Below are positions 24,335-32,301 of a stretch of DNA of 64,000 nt, in pieces. Below the pieces are notes generated by a model. That model searched no databases. It was not told where the DNA came from and saw only the letters and a list, made by a program, of their open reading frames with translations. The stretch is from Solwaraspora sp. WMMD792. GTDB taxonomy: Bacteria; Actinomycetota; Actinomycetes; Mycobacteriales; Micromonosporaceae. The DNA lies in contig NZ_JARUBH010000009.1 of assembly GCF_029626105.1 (NCBI RefSeq), positions 5,828,001 through 5,892,000 of the forward strand. Direction: 5' to 3'. The position numbers were made by a program, and so were the translations under genes. How positions within the stretch are numbered: position 1 is the first letter of the stretch; the number at the start of each line of letters is the position of its first letter.

Positions 24335-25540
24335 ATGGCACTGCTGAGCTTGATCATCCCGGTGTTCCGGGTCGAGAAGTACCTCGCAGCGTGCCTCGAC
24401 TCGGTCCTGGCGCAGCGTCGGGCGGACGTGGAGATCGTGGCGGTGGACGACGCCTCCGATGACGGGTCCAGCGCCATTCTGGCCAGCTACGCACAGCGAC
24501 ACCCCGAGATCACCGTGGTCACCCTGGACCGCAACAGCGGGCTGGGCGCCGCCCGCAACGCGGGTATCGCCCACGCCAGCGGTCGCTACGTATGGTGTGT
24601 GGACAGCGACGACTGGTTGCCGGACGGCTCGCTGAACGCGGTCGCCGACCGGCTCGACCACACCGACCCGGACATCTTGATCACCGGGTACTCCCGGGTC
24701 TATCCCGACGGCCGGGCCGAGGAACATCCGGTCACCGGCATCGCCCCGGGCCGCCAACTTCCGGAGGTCTTCCGCTTCGCCGACGAGCCAGGGCTGCTCG
24801 ACGTGCTGTGGATCGCCTGCAACAAGGTCATCAAGCGGGACCGGTTGATCGACACCGGGATCACCTTCCAGTCCGGCTGGTACGAAGACGTCTCGTTCGT
24901 GATCCCGCTGCTGGTCGCCATGGACCGGATCGCCGTGCTGGATCGCGACTGCTACGCGTACCGGCAGCATGACGACGGCGCGATCACCCGGACGGTCAGC
25001 GACCGGCACTTCGAGGTCTTCGACCAGTGGCAGCGGGTCTTCACCTACCTCGACGCCCACCCGGGCCGGGCCGCCGCCCTGCGCCCGCTGATCTTCGGTC
25101 GGATGATCTGGCACTGCCTGCAGGTACTCGGGCACCCGCACCGGGTCCCCAGGTCCCACCGGCGGCGCTACTTCCGGCGCACCTGCGAGCTCTACCGCCG
25201 GCATCGGCCGGCCGGCGGGTACCCGGTGCCGGGCAACGGCAACGAGACGGTCAAGCACCGCCTCGTCGGGGCGAACGCCTATTCTCTCTACCAGACGCTG
25301 ATGGCCGTCTGGTCACTGCGCAAACGGGTGCCCGGCCGGGCCGACCGGACCAGTCGGGCCAGCAGAGCCAGTCGAGCCGCTGGAGCCGGTGGAGCTGCTG
25401 GGGCCGGTGAAGCTGCCGGAGCCGGTGGGCGGCCGACCACAGCCGGTCGGACACCGCCGCCAACGGCGGCGCGGCCCGGCACCGTACCCGCCCGAGGTGG
25501 TGCGGTCGACGACGAAGCCGAGGAGGGGGCGATCAGGTGA
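24335..25540 (+). CDS. Family 2 glycosyltransferase
   Basis: A 401-residue GT-A enzyme: LSLIIPVFRVEKYLAACLDS, VAVDDASDDGSS (36-47), NSGLGAARNAGIAHASG and VDSDD at 89-93, followed by the acceptor-side segment WYEDVSFVIPLLVAMDRI. The region to about 330 is conserved-looking; the last 70 residues are a low-complexity Ala/Gly/Pro/Arg tail built from short repeats. The final codons overlap the next glycosyltransferase gene in a GTGA junction, so both act together. The sugar and acceptor are unknown. Confidence 0.88.
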   Translation: MALLSLIIPVFRVEKYLAACLDSVLAQRRADVEIVAVDDASDDGSSAILASYAQRHPEITVVTLDRNSGLGAARNAGIAHASGRYVWCVDSDDWLPDGSLNAVADRLDHTDPDILITGYSRVYPDGRAEEHPVTGIAPGRQLPEVFRFADEPGLLDVLWIACNKVIKRDRLIDTGITFQSGWYEDVSFVIPLLVAMDRIAVLDRDCYAYRQHDDGAITRTVSDRHFEVFDQWQRVFTYLDAHPGRAAALRPLIFGRMIWHCLQVLGHPHRVPRSHRRRYFRRTCELYRRHRPAGGYPVPGNGNETVKHRLVGANAYSLYQTLMAVWSLRKRVPGRADRTSRASRASRAAGAGGAAGAGEAAGAGGRPTTAGRTPPPTAARPGTVPARGGAVDDEAEEGAIR

Positions 25541-27537
25541 GGCGCGACGCCGGCTCCGACGCCTCCGCGCCGGCCGGCAGCCGGATCACCTGGCGCCTCA
25601 CCGGACTACCGGCACCCCACCCCGCCGAACGGCTCGGCCGCGCGGTGGGGTTGCGGGTGCTGCGGATACCCGGTATCCGGCGCGCGTTGGTGATCGCCGG
25701 CACCGTGGACCGGCTACGCGACCTGCCCCACCACCCGTCGGCCGGTCAGCCGGTACGCGCTGCCACCGTGGTCGTCGTCTGGTGGCGGTACCCGGGGCTT
25801 GGCTGGTCCGGCAGCGTCGGCACGTTGCCGCAGCTGCGTCGGCACCGGGTCGGGCTGCCCAGGCTGCGCCGAGGCGCGGCCACCGTCCGGCTGGCGCTCG
25901 CCGCCCCGGTGCCGCTGCGGTCAGCGGTACGGGCAGCGCTGCGCGCGTTGGACGGGTCTCGGCCGATGCCGTCCCCCGGCACCGCCGACGTCACCGCCGT
26001 TGGTGCCCCGCCGGCGTACCTGCCGGCGGGGGCGACCGTGCTGACCGCCGGACCGCTGCCGGAGCGCGACGAGATCCGCGCCCACGACCTGGTGCTGGAC
26101 GGCCGGGATGCCACCGGCCCGCAGGATCCCGGCCGGGATGCCACCGGCCCGCAGGGCGAGCGCAGCGCTGCGTACGGTGTCCGGTTGGCCGGCACCGGGC
26201 ATGCGGTCACCACGCCCGCTGGCGAGCGGCTCGTCCTGATCGACGCCGAACGGATCAACCCGCGGGGCCGGCTGGCTGCCGCGTACCGGCCGGAGGCGGC
26301 AGAGATCTCCCTGGAGTTCGCCCGCGCCGACCGGTCCGGGGCCAGGTTCCGCGGACCGACCAGCGGATCAACCCGATACGGGTCACTGACCGGCCCCGGG
26401 CTGGACGCGGCGGCGCTGGCCGCGCTGCGGCAGGTCCGCGCGGTGCACTGTCGGCTGGTGCCCGGTGAACACCCCGAGCAGACCGCCGGGCTGCTGGTCC
26501 AGCTCGCCGCGACCGGGGTACTCGTGCACGCCCCGATCCTGCCGCCGGCCGTGGCCGACCTACTCGACCCGCAGCTACGCGTGCTCGTCACCGGACAGCC
26601 GCCCGGATCAGCCGGGCCGGACGGGTCAGACAGGTCAGACGGGTCAGCCGGGCCGGACGGGTCGTTGGCTGTCGAGGCGCGCAGCGTACGGCAGCGCCGG
26701 GCCGCGATGCGCGGCCATGCCGCAGGGCTGCGGCTGCCCGGCCTCGCCGACGGCGGGCTGCCGGCACTCGGTCGGCCGCCGTCGGTCAGCGCGGTCCTGA
26801 TCACCCGGCGGCCGGAGCTGGTCACCACCGCGCTGGCCGCGATCATCGCGCAGACCTATCCGGAGATGGAGATCATCCTGGGCCTGCACGGCATCGAGTT
26901 GCCGGAGTCGGCCCGCCGGGCGTTGTCCGACGCGGGCCGCCCGTTCGAGGTGCTGCACCTGCCGGAGTCGGTCGACTTCGGCGCCGGGCTCGCAGCGGCC
27001 ACCCGGCGCGCCCGCGGCACCCTGATCACCAAGTTCGACGACGACGACAGCTACGGCGTCGAACACGTCTGGGACCTGGTGCTGGCCCGGCACTACTCCG
27101 GGGCCACCCTGGTCGGCAAGGGTGCCGAGTTCGTCCACCTGGACGATCAGGGCGTCACCCTCCGTCGACGGTCCGGCATCCCGGAGGCGTACGGCGGAGT
27201 GGTCGCCGGTGGCACGATGCTGCTCGCCAAGAGCGATCTGGAGGCCGTCGGCGGCTGGCGCCCGGTGCCCCGCTCGGTCGACCTCGGGCTGATCGAGCGG
27301 CTCCGGGCGGAGGGCGCCACCGTCTACCGCACCCATCCGCTCGGCTATCTCTACCACCGGCGGCCCACCGGACACACCTGGGATCCGGGCGAGGCGTACT
27401 TCGTGGACAGCGCGTACTCCCGCTGGACCGGCGTCCCACCGGAGGCGATGGGCGACGAGGTCACACCACCATCGACGGAAGCGGCCAGCGGCGCAGCCGG
27501 TGCGGCAACCAGACCAGTTGGTCGCCCACCTTCGTGA
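25537..27537 (+). CDS. Two-part protein with a C-terminal family 2 glycosyltransferase domain
   Basis: A 666-residue protein. Residues 1-410 form an Arg/Ala/Pro-rich region with no recognised domain, interrupted by two repeats: a tandem GRDATGPQ unit near 190-206 and a Gly/Ser/Asp-rich stretch near 355-375. Residues 417-625 are a GT2 catalytic domain: VSAVLITRRPELV, QTYPEMEIILGLHG, KFDDDDS (499-505), the GGTMLLAKSDLEAVGGWRPV acceptor loop and YLYHRR. It is coupled to the upstream transferase by GTGA. Its last 25 codons run antisense over the end of the DUF5825 gene. The role in glycan assembly is inferred from neighbours. Confidence 0.8.
   Translation: MRRDAGSDASAPAGSRITWRLTGLPAPHPAERLGRAVGLRVLRIPGIRRALVIAGTVDRLRDLPHHPSAGQPVRAATVVVVWWRYPGLGWSGSVGTLPQLRRHRVGLPRLRRGAATVRLALAAPVPLRSAVRAALRALDGSRPMPSPGTADVTAVGAPPAYLPAGATVLTAGPLPERDEIRAHDLVLDGRDATGPQDPGRDATGPQGERSAAYGVRLAGTGHAVTTPAGERLVLIDAERINPRGRLAAAYRPEAAEISLEFARADRSGARFRGPTSGSTRYGSLTGPGLDAAALAALRQVRAVHCRLVPGEHPEQTAGLLVQLAATGVLVHAPILPPAVADLLDPQLRVLVTGQPPGSAGPDGSDRSDGSAGPDGSLAVEARSVRQRRAAMRGHAAGLRLPGLADGGLPALGRPPSVSAVLITRRPELVTTALAAIIAQTYPEMEIILGLHGIELPESARRALSDAGRPFEVLHLPESVDFGAGLAAATRRARGTLITKFDDDDSYGVEHVWDLVLARHYSGATLVGKGAEFVHLDDQGVTLRRRSGIPEAYGGVVAGGTMLLAKSDLEAVGGWRPVPRSVDLGLIERLRAEGATVYRTHPLGYLYHRRPTGHTWDPGEAYFVDSAYSRWTGVPPEAMGDEVTPPSTEAASGAAGAATRPVGRPPS
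26101..26155. repeat. 25-base unit duplicated with a 30-base period inside a glycosyltransferase gene
   Basis: Two identical units at 26101-26125 and 26131-26155, period 30, encode two in-frame copies of GRDATGPQ. The period is a multiple of three, so the frame is kept. Confidence 0.85.
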
Positions 27538-28183
27538 CCAGACCCTCCTCGCCGAACTCGCGGGCGATGTCCAGGTCGACAGTGGTCATCCCGGCACCAT
27601 CGAGCAGCTGCTCCAGCACCGCCAGGTACGCCGGGTCGTCGATGGTCAGCAGGTTGAGCCGACCGGCCCGCCGGTCCCGGACCTGGACGAACCCAGGGCC
27701 ACGCCGGTAGGTGCACTTGTCGAAGTAGAACGCGTCCCGCCAGGCGGCAGCGGCCACCGTCCCCGGGTCGGAATCAGGGTCGGAGCCGGCGGCGTCAGCG
27801 GCGCCCGCCGCGCCGGCGATCTCGACCGTCGCCGGCGGACGCAGATGCCCGTACACCCGCCACAGGTCTCCGTCGCCGCCCGGCAGCCGTATCGACCAGT
27901 CCACCTCGATCGCGTAGCTGGTCAACTCGCGGACCAGGACGAGCCGGCGGACCGCATCGGCCGCCGCCACCGAGTCGGCGGCGGTGAGGTCGACGGTGCC
28001 GGGCAGCGCCACCTTGCGTACCCCCCGGTCGAGCCAGTCCGCGACGGTGTCGGCGGCGGACCCGGTGAACTCGGCCGTGCCCAGGTCGATGCCGGGAATG
28101 TCGGCGACCGCCGGATCGTGGTCCCGGTGCAGCCGGACCACGACCGGCCCGGTCGGCGGCGCCTCGATGTCGGTGCTGATCAA
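27461..28183 (-). CDS. DUF5825-type RiPP cluster protein
   Basis: A 240-residue soluble protein. I place it in the DUF5825 family, which I recall as a frequent neighbour of RiPP-maturation radical SAM genes; this was not checked by search. Visible features: VVVRLHRDHDPAVADIPG near the start, a VRKVALPGTVDLTAADS segment, a WRDAFYFDKCTYRRGPGFVQVRDRR motif near residue 155 and an LDGAGMTTVDLDIAREFGEEGLV end region. It begins 13 bases after the radical SAM stop, so it is in the same transcript. It may be a substrate-binding or helper subunit for the radical SAM enzyme. Its 3' end overlaps the convergent glycosyltransferase ORF by 77 bases. Confidence 0.75.
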   Translation of the reverse strand: MISTDIEAPPTGPVVVRLHRDHDPAVADIPGIDLGTAEFTGSAADTVADWLDRGVRKVALPGTVDLTAADSVAAADAVRRLVLVRELTSYAIEVDWSIRLPGGDGDLWRVYGHLRPPATVEIAGAAGAADAAGSDPDSDPGTVAAAAWRDAFYFDKCTYRRGPGFVQVRDRRAGRLNLLTIDDPAYLAVLEQLLDGAGMTTVDLDIAREFGEEGLVTKVGDQLVWLPHRLRRWPLPSMVV

Positions 28184-28196
28184 CGCGGTGCTCCTG

Positions 28197-30149
28197 TCAG
28201 ACGGCGGTGAGCGCGGGCTCGGACGCGGGGTGCCCGGCGGACGTGGCCGGGTCCGCCGACGCGGCTTCCGCCTGCGCGGCGGCCCGCTCCTGGTGCAGGT
28301 GGTCGATCCGGAGCAGGTCCTGGTTCATCGCCTGCGGTGCGATCTGGATGAACTGGTCGGCGTCGCTGAACAGCAGGCCGAGGTCACTCCAACGGGCGAG
28401 CAGCGTGGCCACCGCCTCCTCCGACGCGGAGATCCGCCGGGCCAGTGAGGCGACGCTGTGCGGCTGGTCAAGCTGCCGGAAGGCGGCGATCTCGGTCGGA
28501 TCCGTCAACCGCAGCACATGCCAGTCGAACTGCCGCCGTTCGCTGACCAGCACGATCTCGGTGCCGAGGTCGTGGTGGGTCAGCCGGCTGCGGGCGTACT
28601 CGTGCTGCCAGCCGGTGACGGCCCGGTCGAGGGTTTCGGCGAGGTCCTCGTCGATGCCCTGGGTCGGGGTGTCGAAGATGTACGCCAGGTCCATCAGCTC
28701 CGACTCGGGCAGGTCGTAGATGAGCCGGTACTGGGCGGCCGGCCGCAGGTCGGTGAAGCCGAGTTCCGGCTTGACGAAGTACGGGCTGAACCGTTCGATG
28801 GCGATCCGGGTGCTGCCGTCGGGTGGGCAGAGGTGGTGCAGGGCCGGCATCTGGTCGATGATCGACTGGTAGTCGGCGTCGGACTCGCCGGGGAAGCCGT
28901 ACAGGTAGTTCCAGGCGATGGTGATGCCGCTGGTCTCCGCATCGCGCAGCATCCGCACGTTGAGGCAGCCGGTCACCCCCTTGTCCATGATCTTCAGGAC
29001 CCGGCTGTTCAGGTTCTCGATGCCCGGCTGGACGCTGACCAGGCCGGCGTCGGCCAGGGCCTGCACCTGCGGACCACGCATGTTCGACTTGATCTCGTAC
29101 TGCAGCCGCAGGTCGTAGTCGGATTCGGCCAGCCGGGGCAGCAGCGAGTTGACGTAGCTCATGTCGAGGATGTTGTCGACGACGAACATGTCCAGCACCT
29201 GATGGCGCTCGACCAGCCCGATGATCTCGTCGTAGAACCGGCCGGGATGCTTGCTGCGGAACTGCATGAACGAGCCGTTGAGCCCGCAGAAGGTGCAGTG
29301 GTGCTTCTCGCCCCACCAGCAGCCGCGGGCGCCTTCCACCACCAGTCGGGGCTCGACCCAGTGGTTCGCCTTGGAGCGGGCCAGGCGCTCGAAGTAGCCG
29401 GTGTAGTCCGGGCTGACGATCTCCGCTGGCGGCAGCGGTGCGGTGCTCATCGGGTTGGCCACGTGCCGGCCGTCCGGGGTGGCCCAGCACAGGCCCTCGA
29501 TGCTGGAGAAGTCGGCGTGGTCGTCCGCCGGTGCGGCCGCCAGTGCGGCGAGCAGCTGGGGGAACGCGGCCTCGCCTTCGCCGCGTACCACGAAGTCGAT
29601 GAAGGAGAAGTTGCGGTGCAGCGCCGCGCCCTGCTCGCCGTCGCAGTTCGCCCCACCGAGGGCGGTACGGATCCGGGGGTCGAGTTTCTTCACCGCCCGG
29701 GCGGTCGCCAGCGCTGCGGTGTTCTGCTGGAACGTCGAGGTGAATCCGACGAGGTCGGGTGCCCGGTCGACGATTCGGGCGGCGATCTCGTCGATGAACT
29801 CCGGCGCGGACCGGTGCAGGTCCACGTTGCGGCTCAGGTCCCGCTCGGACATCTGGCCCTGCACCCGGCTGCTGAACTCGCTGACCCGCCACTCAGGGTC
29901 GTCGTAGAGGGCGGAGGAGAAGACCCAGTCACCGCAGCCGGAGAAGTAGGTGAACAGCGAATAGTAGTAGTAGTCACCGAGGCCGAACTCGCGCCGATCG
30001 ACCACCCAGTCGACGAAATCGAGGTTGGCGTGCATCACTTCGACCTCGGCGTCCGGCATTTTCTGGCGGACGCTGTTGGTGAGGATGCCCAGTGCCAGCG
30101 ACGGGACATCGATCGATGACCACGGCATGTTGACCAGCAGGATCCGCAT
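28197..30149 (-). CDS. B12-binding radical SAM RiPP maturase (probable C-methyltransferase)
   Basis: A 650-residue protein in three parts. Residues 1-200 are a B12-binding-like Rossmann domain (MRILLVNMPWSSIDVPSLALG, DLVGFTSTFQQNTAAL, DFVVRGEGEAAFPQLL). Residues about 265-510 are the radical SAM barrel, with the iron-sulfur cysteines at 277, 285 and 288 in the order CWWGEKHHCTFCG. This CX7CX2C spacing, not the usual CX3CX2C, marks the RiPP-maturation radical SAM type 1 group. Residues about 550-610 look like a winged helix that could hold the leader peptide. The group typically methylates unactivated carbons in peptides. The substrate is most likely the 33-residue peptide encoded just upstream. 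Start ATG at 30149; the longer frame to 30302 is not supported. Confidence 0.88.
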   Translation of the reverse strand: MRILLVNMPWSSIDVPSLALGILTNSVRQKMPDAEVEVMHANLDFVDWVVDRREFGLGDYYYYSLFTYFSGCGDWVFSSALYDDPEWRVSEFSSRVQGQMSERDLSRNVDLHRSAPEFIDEIAARIVDRAPDLVGFTSTFQQNTAALATARAVKKLDPRIRTALGGANCDGEQGAALHRNFSFIDFVVRGEGEAAFPQLLAALAAAPADDHADFSSIEGLCWATPDGRHVANPMSTAPLPPAEIVSPDYTGYFERLARSKANHWVEPRLVVEGARGCWWGEKHHCTFCGLNGSFMQFRSKHPGRFYDEIIGLVERHQVLDMFVVDNILDMSYVNSLLPRLAESDYDLRLQYEIKSNMRGPQVQALADAGLVSVQPGIENLNSRVLKIMDKGVTGCLNVRMLRDAETSGITIAWNYLYGFPGESDADYQSIIDQMPALHHLCPPDGSTRIAIERFSPYFVKPELGFTDLRPAAQYRLIYDLPESELMDLAYIFDTPTQGIDEDLAETLDRAVTGWQHEYARSRLTHHDLGTEIVLVSERRQFDWHVLRLTDPTEIAAFRQLDQPHSVASLARRISASEEAVATLLARWSDLGLLFSDADQFIQIAPQAMNQDLLRIDHLHQERAAAQAEAASADPATSAGHPASEPALTAV

Positions 30150-30317
30150 GTGCCCTTCCCTTCTATGCGAGCCGCGACCGACGATCCCGGTCAGCGCGGG
30201 TGTCGGAGGTGGACAGGATTCCCGGTGGGATGGTGAGGTCGGCGCCGATGGGATGGAGGCGGTCAGGCGATGCCGGCCAGGGCGCGACCCGCCCGCCTCC
30301 ACCCCGTACGACCCAGA

Positions 30318-30419
30318 TCAGAACTTGATCTTGACCGATACCGTGACCGTGATGTTCGCGCTGCGAAGCTGGTCGCGGTTGCCGTTGATCGGGTCGTTCT
30401 CGACAACGTTCTTCCGCAT
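30318..30419 (-). CDS. RiPP precursor peptide (33 residues)
   Basis: A short gene hidden between the peptidase and radical SAM genes. It begins MRKNVVENDPINGN, continues RDQLRS and ends ANITVTVSVKIKF. A near-perfect Shine-Dalgarno (AGGAGGTGA) ends five bases before the ATG, the strongest ribosome site in this cassette. The first 20 residues are charged and polar, as in a leader. The last 13 alternate beta-branched and polar residues (I-T-V-T-V-S-V-K-I-K) like a beta-strand, offering several Val, Ile and Thr side chains for radical C-methylation. There is no Cys, so lanthionine, thiazole or sactionine chemistry is excluded. The leader/core border is not known; the 20/13 split is inference. Confidence 0.82.
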   Translation of the reverse strand: MRKNVVENDPINGNRDQLRSANITVTVSVKIKF

Positions 30420-30426
30420 GCCGTTC

Positions 30427-30433
30427 ACCTCCT
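30427..30433 (-). promoter_or_regulatory. Strong ribosome binding site of the precursor gene
   Basis: AGGAGGT on the minus strand, within GAGAGGAGGTGAACGGC before the ATG. The match to the 16S rRNA tail is far better than for neighbouring genes, as expected for a highly expressed peptide. Confidence 0.8.
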
Positions 30434-30474
30434 CTCCCGATCGGACCGAACCTGCCAACGTGCGGGGAACAGGG

Positions 30475-32301
30475 TCAGGCCACTGGCCGCGCCATCGCGA
30501 GCGCGACCGCCGTACCCTCCTCCTGCACGCCGTCGAAGTGCCGCTGCATGAACAGCAGCACGGTCTGCATCAGCGACAGATGGCTGCGGGCGTCGAAGTC
30601 GTCGTGCCCGGCCCGGCGGCGAACCAGCTGATGCGGAACGCGGCGGGCGGCCAGCAGGCCGGCGTACCGCTCCACCGGGGCCGGCGGGCAACGCACGTCG
30701 TCGCTGGAGACGGCGAGCAGCACCGGCGCGGTCACCTGGTCGACGTAGCTGGCCGGCGACGACCGGGCGTACGCCTCGGGAACCTGCTCCGGGGTGCCGC
30801 CGAACAGCATCACGTCGAGCGCCTGGACCGCCGGGGACGCGGCATGGAACGCGGCGGCGTAGTCGGCGATCGGGCTGATCGCCACCCCGAGACGCCACAG
30901 CCGGGGCTGCACCCCGAGGGCGAGCAGGGTCAGATAGCCACCCCACGAGGTGCCCCACAGGGCGACCCGTCCCGCCTCGATCAGACCTTCGGTCACCAGA
31001 TGCTCGCGGACCGCCGCCAGATCGGCGACCTGGGTCAGCCCGACGCCGGAGCTGAAGTCGTTACGCCAGGCGGAGCCGTAGCCGCTGGACCCCCGGTAGT
31101 TGGCACGCACCACCGCGCAGCCGGTGCTGGCCAGGATCTCCACCAGCGGGTCGTACGCGTCCCGCGCGTGCTGTGACGGTCCGCCGTGGACCAGGAACAC
31201 GGCGGGACGGGTACGCCGGTCGTCGTTCGGTGTGGTCAGCAGCACGTGGATCGGCCCGCCCGGCCCCGGCACCCACAGCTCCTGCCGCTGGTAGTCGTCG
31301 ACCGTGGCGGACGCCGCCGGGTCCGGACCGGCGCCACTGTCCGGCAGCCGTACGTCGCGGCCCGACCGTAGCTGCGGCGGGGTCAACGAGTCGGTCCAGA
31401 TGTAGACGACGTCGCCGTCCGGCCAGACCGCCGCGTCCAGCACACTGCCCGGCGGGGTCGGCAGCACCGCGCTGGCCCGCACCGTCAGGTCGGCCTCGTG
31501 CAGGATCGTATGGGCGTGCCGGTCCTGACGAATCAGGATCCGCCGGCCGTCCGGATACCAGCTCGCGGTGATCTCGGTGTCGAACCAGCACCAGCTGTGC
31601 GGCTGCAGTCCGTCGGCCCGGGTCCAGGTCGCCGGGAAGTACCGGTCGTCCTGCTCCAGCACGAGCAGCAGCCGGGGTTCGCCGCCGTCGGGGGCGAAGC
31701 CGAGCGCCCAGACCCGCCGATCCGGCCGGCCGGACACCACTCCGACGGTGGTCCCGTCGCGGCCGACGACGGTCACGGCGTCCGCGGCGGCCGGGTCGGT
31801 GCCGACCGCCGCCAGCTCACCGGTCGGGTCCAGGTCGACCAGGTACGCGTACCCGGCGGTCCGGGTGACCTCGGTGATCCGCCCGTGCGGGTCGCGCCGG
31901 TGCAGGGTCAGGCCGTCGTCGTCGGCGAGCCCGACCAGGGCGGTTCCGTCGTCGGCCATCGCGATCCCGGCGTGCCGCGCCGGCGTCACCCCGGGCAGCG
32001 CCGGAGCCGAGACCGGCGAGGTGGCCTGGTCGGTGGCGCTGTTCGGGAAGTCGCGGGTACGCCAGACGCCCACCCCGGCGAGGTCGTCGTCGAACCACCA
32101 CACCGTCTCGCCGTCCGGGTCCAATGCGGCCCGGATCGTTCCGGTCGCCCGGTCGGTGAGCTGGGTGACCGTGTCGGTCCGGCGGTCCCAAGCCAGGATC
32201 TGGCATCGACCGTCGGCGTCGCCGACGTAGACCACCCGGTGCGGCGCGTGCTCGGCGACCACCGGAAGTGCCGGATAGAACAGTCGGTATTCACGGCTCA
32301 T
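30475..32301 (-). CDS. S9 family (prolyl oligopeptidase-like) peptidase, probable leader peptidase
   Basis: A 608-residue protein with an N-terminal beta-propeller (about 1-330) and a C-terminal alpha/beta hydrolase. The triad is clear: Ser452 in GTSWGG, Asp534 or Asp535 in VSSDDVRCPP, His566 in RAGHDDF; the oxyanion region is FLVHGGPSQH. No signal peptide, so it acts in the cytoplasm. In S9 enzymes the propeller limits access to short peptides, which suits removal of a leader from a 33-residue precursor. Its start overlaps the MFS stop (ATGA) and its stop lies 55 bases before the precursor start. The leader-cleavage role is inferred from position. Confidence 0.88.
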   Translation of the reverse strand: MSREYRLFYPALPVVAEHAPHRVVYVGDADGRCQILAWDRRTDTVTQLTDRATGTIRAALDPDGETVWWFDDDLAGVGVWRTRDFPNSATDQATSPVSAPALPGVTPARHAGIAMADDGTALVGLADDDGLTLHRRDPHGRITEVTRTAGYAYLVDLDPTGELAAVGTDPAAADAVTVVGRDGTTVGVVSGRPDRRVWALGFAPDGGEPRLLLVLEQDDRYFPATWTRADGLQPHSWCWFDTEITASWYPDGRRILIRQDRHAHTILHEADLTVRASAVLPTPPGSVLDAAVWPDGDVVYIWTDSLTPPQLRSGRDVRLPDSGAGPDPAASATVDDYQRQELWVPGPGGPIHVLLTTPNDDRRTRPAVFLVHGGPSQHARDAYDPLVEILASTGCAVVRANYRGSSGYGSAWRNDFSSGVGLTQVADLAAVREHLVTEGLIEAGRVALWGTSWGGYLTLLALGVQPRLWRLGVAISPIADYAAAFHAASPAVQALDVMLFGGTPEQVPEAYARSSPASYVDQVTAPVLLAVSSDDVRCPPAPVERYAGLLAARRVPHQLVRRRAGHDDFDARSHLSLMQTVLLFMQRHFDGVQEEGTAVALAMARPVA

